Origin: Miltoncostaea sp963771025
Lineage (GTDB): Bacteria > Actinomycetota > Thermoleophilia > Miltoncostaeales > Miltoncostaeaceae
Assembly (NCBI GenBank): GCA_963771025.1
Contig: CAVYRL010000002.1
Location: 62,001 to 126,000, forward strand
Reading direction: 5' to 3'
Length of the DNA stretch: 64,000 nt
Positions 47,483 through 55,306 of this stretch are shown one piece after another. Below the pieces are notes generated by a model. That model saw only the letters and a list, made by a program, of their open reading frames with translations, made no database searches and was not told the DNA's origin. Position 1 is the stretch's first letter, and every line of letters starts with the position of its first letter. The position numbers and the translations under genes are program-made.

Positions 47483-50065
47483 GTGAGGGCCATCGCCAGA
47501 GGGGTGCTGATCGGCGTCGTGACCGCGGTGGCGTGTACCGCCCCGGCTGCCGCGCTCGGCGCGACGATCACGGTCACGACGACCGCGGACGCCGTTGGCA
47601 GCGACGGCGCGTGCGGTCTGCGTGAGGCGATCAGCGCGGCGAACCTCAACACGACGATCCCGGGCGCCGGCGAGTGCGCCCCCGGGTCGGCCACGCGCCG
47701 GGACACCATCGTGCTGGGACCGGGCGTCTACGCGCTCACGCGCGCCGGCGCGGGCGAGAGCGCCAACGCGACCGGCGACCTCGACATCCTGGGCGACGTG
47801 GCGATCGTCGGGGCCGGCGCGACGGCCACCACCATCGACGCGCGCGGGATCGACCGCGCGATCCACGTCGCGGCCGGGGCAGGGGCGAGCATCGACGGCG
47901 TCACCATCACCGGCGGGATGGCCCCGGCGGGCGCCCCCGGAACGTCCGGAGCCGATGGCGCGCCGGGCGCGGGCGGCGGCGGCATCCTCAACGAGGGGGC
48001 TCTCTCGGTCGCGAGGAGCCGCGTCGTCGGCAACACGGGTGGAGCGGGCGGCGCGGGCGGCGACGCCGTCGGCGGCGTGGCGCCCAACGGCGTGGACGGC
48101 ACCTCGGTCGCCGCGGGCGCGGGCGGGATGGGCGGATCCGGGGGCATCGAGAGCCGCGGGAGCCTGACGCTCTCGGACAGCGTCGTGACCGGCAACCAGG
48201 GCGGCCGGGGCGGCCCGGGCGGATCCGCGGCGGGCGGCGCGACCAGCGCGGGCGCGGCCGGGGCGGACGGCGGGGACGCCGCTGGAGGCCGGGGCGGCGA
48301 CGGAGGCGCGGGCGGCGTCGCCGGGACAGGAGCGACGACCGTGGTGCTGCGCAGCGCGATCCTGGACAACCGGTCCGGCCCCGGCGGCCGAGGTGGCGAC
48401 GCGCAGGGGGGCGGGGCGGCCGGCGGCGGCAACGGCGGCGACGGAGGCGACGCCACCGGCGGGGCGGGGGGCGATGGCGGGGACGGCGGCGGCATCGTCA
48501 CCACGGGGGCGCTGACGATCCGCGAGACCACGGTCGCCTCCAACCTGACGGCCTCCGGCGGGCGTGGCGGCGCGGCCACGGGCGGAGCCCGCAGCGGCCT
48601 CGACCGCGTGCTCGGGGCGGGCGTCGGCGGGGCCGGTGGCGACGGCGGGGACGCCGGTGGCATCGGGGTCGCCGCGGGCGCGGCGGGCATCATCAACACG
48701 ACGATCACCGCCAACCTCACGGGCGGTGGCGGAGGGGGAGGCGCGGGTGGCTCCGGCATCCCGGGCGGCGGCCCCGGCAGCGCCGGCGGCGTCGGCGGCG
48801 CGGGCGGTCGCGGCGGAGGCGTGTCCAGCGCCGGCAGCCTGACCGTGAGCTTCGCCACCGTCACGCGCAACGGCGAGGGCGCCGACGGGACCGACGGCCG
48901 GGCGCTCGACGTCAGCACCCCGGGAGCGACCGGGTCGACGGGTTCGCCCGGAGCCGGCGCGGGCGCCGCGGTGGCCGCGGCCGGTTCGACCACGCTCACC
49001 CGCAGCATCCTCAGCGGCAACGGCTGCCAGATCACCCCTGCGCTGCCCGACGACACTCTCGGCGTGGCGTTCCAGGCGCCGGGATGCCCCGGAGCCGTCG
49101 CCGACCCGCTGCTCGGATCGCTGGTTGACAACTGGGGCCCCGCGGTCACGATGCGCCCCGGCCCGGGCAGTCCGGCCCTGGATCGCGTCCCCGCGGCGGG
49201 GTGTCCGGCCACCGATCAGCGCGGCGCCCGGCGGCCGGGCGGCGCCGCGTGCGACAGCGGCGCCGTCGAGCTCGCGCCCCCGGTCGCCACGACCGGTGCC
49301 CCGGGGTTCCTCACCGAGACCACGGCAGACGTGGGGGGCGCGGTCGACACCCGCGGGCTGCCCGCCCAGTTCTACGTCGACTTCGGGCCGACCACCTCCT
49401 ACGGTGGCCGCACCGCCGGCGTCCCCATCGCCGGGGCGTCCGGCCCGTCGGGTCTCACGGCGACCCTCGTGGGGCTCATGGCGGGCACGACGTACCACTA
49501 CCGCCTGGTGGCCATCGGCACCGACGGGATCTCGATCGGGGCCGATCGCACGCTCGTGACGCCGGCCGCGCCGCTCGCCGCCGCCACCACCACCTCCTCC
49601 TCCCGGCTGCGCATCCTCGGTCTCGCGCTCTCCCCGCGCACCTTCGCCCCGCTCGCCGCCACCGCCGTGCCCACGGCCGCCACCCGCAGGAGGCCGGCCC
49701 GGGGCGCCCGGGTCACGGTCCGGCTCTCGCGCCGGGCAAGGGTGCTGATGGCGGTCGAGCGGCCGACCCGGGGGCGCCGCGTCGTCAGGCGCAAGCTCGC
49801 GCGCTGCGTCGCCGTCGCCGCCAAGGTGCGCGTTCCCCGCGCCCGGAGGTGCACCCGCTTCCCGGTGGTCGGCACCGTGCGCCGCCAGGGTGTCGCCGGC
49901 ATCAACCGGTTCGTCTTCACCGGGCGCATCGGCCGCGCCCCCCTGAAGCCCAGGGCCTACCGGTTGCGGGCGACCGCCGTTGACGCGCTCGGCAAGCGGT
50001 CGGCGCCGGTGCGACTCACCTTCCGGGTCGTCAGAGCCGTGAAGAAGGCACCTCGGCGGGGATGA
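47483..50065 (+). CDS. Exported glycine-rich CSLREA beta-helix protein
   Basis: 860 residues from GTG 47483. Signal peptide to about residue 26 (AALGA), then a CSLREA-type start GACGLREAISAANLNTTIPGAGECAPG, and a right-handed parallel beta-helix (about 100-190). The middle, about 190-520, is built of Gly-Gly-Ala/Asp repeats (GGAGGDAVGG, GGDGGDATGG), then CSLREA-region returns (TTLTRSILSGNGC, AVADPLLGSL, PALDRVPAAGCPATDQRG), an FN3-like segment (AQFYVDFGPTTSYG through LVAIGTDG) and a basic tail (VTVRLSRRARVLMAVERP, VAGINRFVFTGRIGR, AYRLRATAVDALGKRS) of the kind seen in Solirubrobacterales surface proteins. Probable surface or matrix protein. Its end overlaps the adenosine deaminase gene (minus) by 35 bp. 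Confidence 0.82.
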   Translation: MRAIARGVLIGVVTAVACTAPAAALGATITVTTTADAVGSDGACGLREAISAANLNTTIPGAGECAPGSATRRDTIVLGPGVYALTRAGAGESANATGDLDILGDVAIVGAGATATTIDARGIDRAIHVAAGAGASIDGVTITGGMAPAGAPGTSGADGAPGAGGGGILNEGALSVARSRVVGNTGGAGGAGGDAVGGVAPNGVDGTSVAAGAGGMGGSGGIESRGSLTLSDSVVTGNQGGRGGPGGSAAGGATSAGAAGADGGDAAGGRGGDGGAGGVAGTGATTVVLRSAILDNRSGPGGRGGDAQGGGAAGGGNGGDGGDATGGAGGDGGDGGGIVTTGALTIRETTVASNLTASGGRGGAATGGARSGLDRVLGAGVGGAGGDGGDAGGIGVAAGAAGIINTTITANLTGGGGGGGAGGSGIPGGGPGSAGGVGGAGGRGGGVSSAGSLTVSFATVTRNGEGADGTDGRALDVSTPGATGSTGSPGAGAGAAVAAAGSTTLTRSILSGNGCQITPALPDDTLGVAFQAPGCPGAVADPLLGSLVDNWGPAVTMRPGPGSPALDRVPAAGCPATDQRGARRPGGAACDSGAVELAPPVATTGAPGFLTETTADVGGAVDTRGLPAQFYVDFGPTTSYGGRTAGVPIAGASGPSGLTATLVGLMAGTTYHYRLVAIGTDGISIGADRTLVTPAAPLAAATTTSSSRLRILGLALSPRTFAPLAATAVPTAATRRRPARGARVTVRLSRRARVLMAVERPTRGRRVVRRKLARCVAVAAKVRVPRARRCTRFPVVGTVRRQGVAGINRFVFTGRIGRAPLKPRAYRLRATAVDALGKRSAPVRLTFRVVRAVKKAPRRG

Positions 50066-51071
50066 ACGTGACGGCGTGGGCGCGGTCGTTGGCCGCGCGC
50101 GCGCGGGCGTGCGACATCGCGCCGCGGCGGACCAGCATCGCGTACTCCGCGCGCAGCCGGGTGCCGATCATCTCGGGCCCGTCGGTGGCGATCACCACGG
50201 GGATTCCGACGTCGTCCAGCGCGAAGACGATCTCCGCCATCTGCTCTTGGTCGCGCACCGCGCCGGTGCGGACGTTGGAGGTCGGGCAGATCTCCAGGAC
50301 CACGCCCGTGGCGAGGGCCTTCTCCTGCAGGCCGGGGTCGAACGCCGTGATGATGCCGTGGCCCACGCGATCGACCCCCAGGTCGAGCACCTGGTGCATC
50401 TCCTCCACGAACGCGCTCGGGTCGGGGGCGTTGACCCCCTCCTCGCCGGCGTGCAGCGTGATGCCGAGGCCCGCCGCCCGCGCGCGGTCCACCAGGGGGG
50501 CCAGGTCGCGGTAGGGGTACGGGGCTGCGCTGCCGCCGGGGCGAGGGCCGCCGATGTCGATGGCGATCACCCCGCGGTCGCGGAAGCGGATGGCGCGTTC
50601 CACGACGGCCGCGTTCAGCTCGGGCGGGAAACCGCGGTCCATCATCAGGATCAGGCCCGCCCGCACGGGGTACTCGAGCGAGGCCCGGTCGATGCCGTGA
50701 ACCGCGGCCATCACGATCGCGTCGAGGTCGCGCTCGCCGCCGCGATTGCGTTTGGCCGGGTTGAAGCGCACCTCGTGGGTGGTGATGCGCTGCGAGCGGT
50801 AGCCGCCCGAGATCATCCCGTGGACCGCCCGGAACACCCCCTCCGGACTGCTCTGGATGAGCTCGGTGAGGTGATAGATCTGGTCCAGGCCGTCGAGCCC
50901 GTCCGTGCCGCCACCGACGTTGGTCGCGCCGGCGAAGTGCCAGTAGTCGCGGTAGGGGAGCTTTATCCCCTGCTCGTGGGCCAGCTCCCACATGGTCGCC
51001 GCATCAACGCCCCCGCCGAGGTGGGCATGCAGCTCGGCGAGGGGCTCGTCCGCGGCGAAGACCGGGTTCAC
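50031..51071 (-). CDS. Adenosine deaminase-family hydrolase
   Basis: 346 residues from GTG 51071. TIM-barrel amidohydrolase of the adenosine/AMP deaminase family: zinc ligands in LHAHLGGGVD, then ITLHAGEEGV (His and Glu), GHGIITAFDPGLQEKA, CPTSNVRTGA, IATDGPEMIGTRL (Asp). Deaminates adenosine, adenine or a relative; LHAHLGGGVD differs from the ADA H-x-H-L-D-G, which may mark a different substrate. Last gene of the BolA-glutaredoxin-deaminase unit, 7 bp after the glutaredoxin stop. Has an internal insert (GGYRSQRITTHEVRFNPAKR). Confidence 0.88.
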   Translation of the reverse strand: MNPVFAADEPLAELHAHLGGGVDAATMWELAHEQGIKLPYRDYWHFAGATNVGGGTDGLDGLDQIYHLTELIQSSPEGVFRAVHGMISGGYRSQRITTHEVRFNPAKRNRGGERDLDAIVMAAVHGIDRASLEYPVRAGLILMMDRGFPPELNAAVVERAIRFRDRGVIAIDIGGPRPGGSAAPYPYRDLAPLVDRARAAGLGITLHAGEEGVNAPDPSAFVEEMHQVLDLGVDRVGHGIITAFDPGLQEKALATGVVLEICPTSNVRTGAVRDQEQMAEIVFALDDVGIPVVIATDGPEMIGTRLRAEYAMLVRRGAMSHARARAANDRAHAVTFIPAEVPSSRL

Positions 51072-51078
51072 GCCCGGA

Positions 51079-51414
51079 CTACTCGACCCCGAGCAGCGGC
51101 TGGAGCTCGCCCTCCTGGAACATCTCGGTCACGATGTCGCACCCGCCGACGAGCGTGCCGTTGACGAAGAGCTGCGGGATCGTCGGCCAGTCCGACCAGC
51201 CGGACAGCACCTGCCGGATGCGCGGGTCCACCAGGATGTCGCGCGATCCGTACTCCACCCCGAGGTGGTTGAGGATCTGGACCACCTGGTTCGAGAAACC
51301 GCAGCGCGGCTGCTCGGGCGTGCCCTTCAGGTACAGGAATACCTTGTTCGCAGCGACCTCGGCCGTGATCTGGTCGAGGATCTCCTGCTCGGTGAGCGTG
51401 ATCGTTTCGGTCAT
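51079..51414 (-). CDS. grxD: Monothiol CGFS glutaredoxin (Grx4/GrxD type)
   Basis: 111 residues. The active site CGFSNQVVQIL and GTPEQPRCGFS, WPTIPQLFVNG and GGCDIVTEMFQEGEL blocks define the monothiol glutaredoxins that carry a [2Fe-2S] cluster with glutathione-like ligands. With BolA it forms a known iron-sulfur trafficking complex. ATG 51414 overlaps the BolA TGA. In Actinomycetota, which mostly lack glutathione, the cluster's thiol ligand may be different. Confidence 0.93.
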   Translation of the reverse strand: MTETITLTEQEILDQITAEVAANKVFLYLKGTPEQPRCGFSNQVVQILNHLGVEYGSRDILVDPRIRQVLSGWSDWPTIPQLFVNGTLVGGCDIVTEMFQEGELQPLLGVE

Positions 51415-51647
51415 GTCGTCTCCGGTGCGCGCGTCTTCAGGGCGAGCGCGTGGATGCTGCCGTCGTCGAAACGGCCCTGGACGGCCGCGTAGACGAGCTT
51501 GTGCTGCTCCAGGCGCGTGAGGCCGGCGAACTGGGGCGCCACCACCGATGCCGCGAGGTGATCGCCGCCGCCCTGGTTGACGATCTCCGCGCTCGCGCCC
51601 GGGAGCGCGGCTTCGATCATCGACGTGAGCTCAGACAGGTCCGCCAT
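51411..51647 (-). CDS. bolA: BolA-family protein
   Basis: 78 residues from ATG 51647, which is preceded by TATCGT and a 7-nt spacer (leaderless type). The open frame extends far upstream but that part is non-coding. ADLSELTSMIEAALPGASAEIVNQGGGDHLAASVVAPQFAGLTRLEQHKLVYAAVQGRFDDGSIHALALKT-type sequence is typical: the conserved His in GGDHL and HKLVY and the final SIHALALKT are the BolA signature. Works with the CGFS glutaredoxin encoded next. Confidence 0.9.
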   Translation of the reverse strand: MADLSELTSMIEAALPGASAEIVNQGGGDHLAASVVAPQFAGLTRLEQHKLVYAAVQGRFDDGSIHALALKTRAPETT

Positions 51648-51660
51648 CGGCTCCACGATA
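51648..51660 (-). promoter_or_regulatory. Leaderless-type -10 (TATCGT) before bolA
   Basis: Minus-strand TATCGT (51660-51655), 7-nt spacer, ATG 51647. It shares the 108-bp divergent gap with the P-II gene. Confidence 0.5.
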
Positions 51661-51755
51661 GCGCCCGTCGGCTCCTTCAGCCCGAAAACCCTGCCAATCA
51701 GAAGGTTTCTTCCGTACATTGGTCCTACGGCGGCGCGGACGAGGAGGAGCGGAAG

Positions 51756-52106
51756 ATGAAGAAGATCGAGGCGTACATCCGGCATGAGGCGCTCGAGGCG
51801 ATCCACGACACGTTGGCCGAGCGTGGCCTGCCGTCGATGAGCGTCAGCGAGGTCAAGGGATCGGGCCGGCAGAAGGGCTTCACCGAGAGCTATCGCGGCG
51901 CGCGCACCACCATCTACCTGCGCCCCAAGCTCAAGCTCGAGATGGCGGTCAACGACGAGGATCTCGACAGGGCCGTCGACACGATTCTGGAGCTCTCGCA
52001 CACCGGCAACCCGGGTGACGGCAAGATCTTCATCATCGACATCGAGGAAGCCGTCCGCGTGCGCACCGGCGAGCGTGGCGTCGCGGTGCTCCAGGCGCAC
52101 GTCTAG
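51756..52106 (+). CDS. P-II family nitrogen/energy sensor lacking the T-loop tyrosine
   Basis: 116 residues, ATG 51756 with GAGGAGG upstream; a -10-like TACATT (51715-51720) lies 35 bp before. P-II signatures are intact: MKKIEAYIRHEALEAIHDTL, KGFTESYRGARTTIYLRPKLKLEM (T-loop), and GNPGDGKIFIIDIEEAVRVRTGERG (B- and C-loops that bind ATP/ADP). At the position of Tyr51 (R-G-A-E-Y in GlnB/GlnK) it has Thr (RGART), so uridylylation or adenylylation there is impossible. No amt or glnA nearby. Divergent from bolA. Confidence 0.9.
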   Translation: MKKIEAYIRHEALEAIHDTLAERGLPSMSVSEVKGSGRQKGFTESYRGARTTIYLRPKLKLEMAVNDEDLDRAVDTILELSHTGNPGDGKIFIIDIEEAVRVRTGERGVAVLQAHV

Positions 52107-52129
52107 GCACGTCGGGGAACCCCGGACGG

Positions 52130-54172
52130 CTACCCGGCGGCCAGCGTCGATGCGAGGGCTGCCGGCTCGGTCACCGGGGCGAGACAGGTGAACGCGCGGC
52201 ACACGTAGGCGGCCGGAGCGCCGTCCACGAGGGGCCGGTCCGCCAGGAGAGGGGCGGCCCCGGCCGCGGAGGGGTCCGACGGATCGCCCACCGCGATGGC
52301 GTCGAAGGGGCCGGCTCCCTGGCGCGCGATCTGGAGCAGCGCCGCGCTGCGGGGGTCGTCCGGAGCGCCCACGATCGCGATCTGGCGCCGGGGGGCGAGA
52401 TGGTGGTCGAGCGCGATCAGCGCGGTCCCGAACGCCTGGGGGAAACGGGCGAGATCGCCGAGCACCATCCTCAGCGCGCCGACGGCGAGGTCCTCGAGGG
52501 CACTCTCGCCTGTGAGGTCGGCCAGCCGCAGCAGCACGTGGGCGGCCTGGGAGTTGCCCGCGGGCGACGGGTGGTCTTCGAGCTCCCGGGTGCGAGCCAC
52601 CAGGGCCTCGCCGTCCGATCCCGCGTAGAAGAAACCGCCCGCGACGGGATCGCCGAACAGCGCGACCATCCGCTCCGCGATGTCGCGCGCGGCCCGGAGC
52701 CAGCGCGGTTCGAAGGTGGCGGCATAGAGACACAGCAGGCCGTGGCAGAGATCGGCGTGGTCGTCCAGCTGGCCGAGGTGACCCGGCCCGGCATGTGAGT
52801 GGACACGTCGCAGGCGGCCGTCGACGACCATGGCGCCGAGCACGAAATCCGCCGCCGCCGCCGCCGCATCGATGTAGTCGTCGCGCCCGAGCACGACGCC
52901 GCCGTCGGCGAGGGCCGCGATCGCCAGCCCGTTCCACGCGGCCACCACCTTGTCGTCGCGCGCGGGCGCGGGGCGCTCGGCGCGGGCGGCGTAGAGCGTC
53001 GGCAGCGCCGCCGCGACCAGCGGCTCGGCGTCCTGGCCCAGCTCCCGCGACACGGCGTCGAGCGGCGCGACCACCCGCAGGATCGAGGCGCCCTCGAAGT
53101 TGCCCTCGGCCGTGACGCCGTAGCGCAGGGTCACCGCCCGCGCCTGGTCGGCGGGCAGCAGCCGCTCCAGCTCGGCGGGGCTCCACACGAAGAAGGCGCC
53201 CTCGCCACCGGGCGAGTCGGCGTCCTGCGCGGACGCGAACCCTCCGCCCTCGACCCGCATCTCGCGCAGGAGGTAGTCGAGCGTCGTCTCGGCGACCCGC
53301 CGGTGGCCCGGCCCGCCCGTGAGCCGGTGGGCGAGCGCGTAGTCGCGCGCCAGCAGGGCGTTGTCATAGAGCATCTTCTCGAAGTGGGGCACGAGCCAGT
53401 GGTCATCCACGCTGTACCGGTGGAAGCCTCCGCCGACCTGGTCGTGGATGCCGCCGTCGGCCATCGCGTTCAGCGTCCGCTCCACCATCTCGCGCGCGTT
53501 GATGTCGTCGGGCCTGCGCCACAGCCGGCGCAACAGGAACTCCAGCGCCAGCGAGGGCGGGAACTTCGGGGCCCCGCCGAAGCCGCCCTCGACGGGATCG
53601 AAGATGCGCGCGAGGCCCACCACCGCGTCGTCCAGCACCCGGGTCCCGAGATCGTCGGTCGAGGGGCGGCGCTCCGAGGCCATCGCCAGCCGCCGGGCCA
53701 CCTCCTCGGCCTGGCCCTCCACGTCCTCGCGGCGGTTGCGGTACGCGCCGGCGATCGCGCGGCACAGGTCGGGAAAGGCCGGCAGGCCGCCGCGGGCCTC
53801 GTTGGGGAAATACGTGCCCGCGTAGAAGGGCCGCCCGTCGGGAGTCAGGAACACCGTCATCGGCCATCCTCCCTGGCCCGCCAGCGAGAGCGTCGCCTGC
53901 ATGTACAGGGCGTCCACGTCGGGACGCTCCTCGCGATCGACCTTCACGTTGACGAACAGTTCGTTCATCACCGCGGACGTCTCGGGATCCTCGAACGACT
54001 CGTGCGCCATCACGTGGCACCAGTGGCACGACGAGTAGCCGATCGAGAGCAGCACCGGGCGATCCTCGTCCGCGGCGCGCTGCAGGGCCTCGCTGCCCCA
54101 CGGGTACCAGTCCACCGGATTGTCGGCGTGCTGGCGGAGGTAGAGGCTCGACTCGTTCGCCAGGCGATTCAC
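52130..54172 (-). CDS. DUF255 thioredoxin-like, glycoside-hydrolase-fold protein (YyaL/SPATA20 type)
   Basis: 680 residues from GTG 54172 (leaderless type, TATGCT 6 nt upstream). N-terminal thioredoxin-like domain with SIGYSSCHWCHVMAHESFED (CHWC) and GQGGWPMTVFLTPDGRPFYAGTYFPNEARGG; C-terminal (alpha/alpha)6 barrel of the N-acylglucosamine 2-epimerase type with FGGAPKFPPSLALEFL, DQVGGGFHRYSVDDHWLVPHFEKMLYDNALL and ASAQDADSPGGEGAFFVW. Conserved from bacteria to animals; molecular function still unsettled. Divergent from the J-domain gene. Confidence 0.93.
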   Translation of the reverse strand: MNRLANESSLYLRQHADNPVDWYPWGSEALQRAADEDRPVLLSIGYSSCHWCHVMAHESFEDPETSAVMNELFVNVKVDREERPDVDALYMQATLSLAGQGGWPMTVFLTPDGRPFYAGTYFPNEARGGLPAFPDLCRAIAGAYRNRREDVEGQAEEVARRLAMASERRPSTDDLGTRVLDDAVVGLARIFDPVEGGFGGAPKFPPSLALEFLLRRLWRRPDDINAREMVERTLNAMADGGIHDQVGGGFHRYSVDDHWLVPHFEKMLYDNALLARDYALAHRLTGGPGHRRVAETTLDYLLREMRVEGGGFASAQDADSPGGEGAFFVWSPAELERLLPADQARAVTLRYGVTAEGNFEGASILRVVAPLDAVSRELGQDAEPLVAAALPTLYAARAERPAPARDDKVVAAWNGLAIAALADGGVVLGRDDYIDAAAAAADFVLGAMVVDGRLRRVHSHAGPGHLGQLDDHADLCHGLLCLYAATFEPRWLRAARDIAERMVALFGDPVAGGFFYAGSDGEALVARTRELEDHPSPAGNSQAAHVLLRLADLTGESALEDLAVGALRMVLGDLARFPQAFGTALIALDHHLAPRRQIAIVGAPDDPRSAALLQIARQGAGPFDAIAVGDPSDPSAAGAAPLLADRPLVDGAPAAYVCRAFTCLAPVTEPAALASTLAAG

Positions 54173-54184
54173 CGTCCGAGCATA
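54173..54184 (-). promoter_or_regulatory. Leaderless-type -10 (TATGCT) before the DUF255 gene
   Basis: Minus-strand TATGCT (54184-54179), 6-nt spacer, GTG 54172. Confidence 0.55.
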
Positions 54185-54210
54185 GTCCCGGCCCCCCGGC
54201 GGACGTCCGC

Positions 54211-54223
54211 TACCGTTCGTCCC
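54211..54223 (+). promoter_or_regulatory. Leaderless-type -10 (TACCGT) before the J-domain gene
   Basis: TACCGT at 54211-54216, 7-nt spacer, ATG 54224. The two start codons of the divergent pair are only 52 bp apart, so their -35 regions overlap. Confidence 0.55.
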
Positions 54224-55306
54224 ATGGTCGATCCGTTCATCGCCGCCGCGGGCCCTGCGCCAGCACGCGGCACCGAGGGCCGCTGGCGCCAGGTCGCGTT
54301 GCTCGCCGCCTCGTCGGCGATCGGCGACGCCCAGCGCGCGGCGACCGGTCTCGCCGCGGCACTGCTCGCGCTCGACCACCCCGCCGCCGCCGCGGTGGCC
54401 CTCGAGAGGGCCGATCCCGATGACCCCTGGGCACGCTGGTGGGGCGTGCTCGCCGTCGGGCAGGCCTCCGGCGCGGCCGGCCTGCGGGCGGCGCTCGACG
54501 CCGCCCTGGCCGCCCCGGCCGAGGGCCCGGACTCCCGCGAGGTGGCGCGCCGCCTCGAGGATCTCGACCACGAGCTCGTCGCGCTGGAGACGGGCGTCGA
54601 CGAGAGCGCGCGCTTCGCCCTGCTCGGCCACCGCGCGCGGCCGGAGCGGCGCATCCTGCTGGGCGGCCGCTCGTCGTCGGCCTTCCTGGTCGAGCCCGGC
54701 TGGGACCGGCTGCGGCTCGTCCGCCTGGCTCCCTCCGAGGGGCCCGCGCTGGGCAATCGCGCCCATATGAACGTGCTCGAGGTGATCGCGGCCGTGCGAC
54801 GCGGCGAGGCCGGTCCCGGATGGAGCGTCGTCGACGACGAGCCCCTCACCCTGGAGCCCGAGGCCATGCTCGCCGCGCTGCGCGAGGACCCCGCGGCACG
54901 CGACCGCCGCCTGGTGACCCTCGCGCGCGAGGTGGCCGAGGAGCGCGAGCGCCTGATGGAGGAGCGCGCCGCCCTCGCCGAGGAGCGCGCGATGCTCGCG
55001 GCAGAGCGCACCCGCCGCGCCCGGGTGAAGCCGGCGCCCGTGTCGTCGCGGCCCGCGAACCCCGTCGCCCTGCCCCGCACCGGCGAGGAGGCGGCCGCGC
55101 TGCTCGGCATCCCGGCCGGCGCACCCCCCAGCGAGGTCGAGCGCGCCTACCGCGATCAGGTCACCCGATGCCACCCCGACCGGGTCGCCGGCCTGCACCC
55201 CACGATCCGCGGCCAGGCCGAGGGGCTGACGGTCGCGCTCAACGCGGCGCGAGACCTGTTGCTCGGCCGCGCCCCGGTGCGGCGCGCTCAGCGCGCCAGC
55301 GGGTAG
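54224..55306 (+). CDS. Protein with C-terminal J-domain and coiled coil
   Basis: 360 residues from ATG 54224. N-terminal half helical, Ala-rich (about 1-130); a middle region with RRILLGGRSSSAFLVEPGWDRLRLVRLAPSEGPALGNRAHMNVLEV; a coiled coil (REVAEERERLMEERAALAEERAMLAAERTRR, about 245-275); and a C-terminal J-domain (EEAAALLGIPAGAPPSEVERAYRDQVTRCHPDRVAGLHP) with an intact HPD motif. J-proteins recruit and stimulate DnaK; a C-terminal J-domain is uncommon. No known family for the rest. Ends 18 bp inside the glycosyltransferase gene on the other strand. Confidence 0.78.
   Translation: MVDPFIAAAGPAPARGTEGRWRQVALLAASSAIGDAQRAATGLAAALLALDHPAAAAVALERADPDDPWARWWGVLAVGQASGAAGLRAALDAALAAPAEGPDSREVARRLEDLDHELVALETGVDESARFALLGHRARPERRILLGGRSSSAFLVEPGWDRLRLVRLAPSEGPALGNRAHMNVLEVIAAVRRGEAGPGWSVVDDEPLTLEPEAMLAALREDPAARDRRLVTLAREVAEERERLMEERAALAEERAMLAAERTRRARVKPAPVSSRPANPVALPRTGEEAAALLGIPAGAPPSEVERAYRDQVTRCHPDRVAGLHPTIRGQAEGLTVALNAARDLLLGRAPVRRAQRASG

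Noticed and set aside
48000..48900. Dense repeat-like DNA considered as a CRISPR or tandem array
   Set aside because: The periodicity is that of Gly-Gly-Ala/Asp codons within one reading frame; spacing is irregular and no spacer-repeat pattern exists.
45560..49498. 1312-codon open frame on the minus strand opposite the PP2C phosphatase and Gly-rich protein
   Set aside because: Open only because of extreme GC content and the Gly codons opposite; the plus-strand genes have signal peptide, domains and family motifs.
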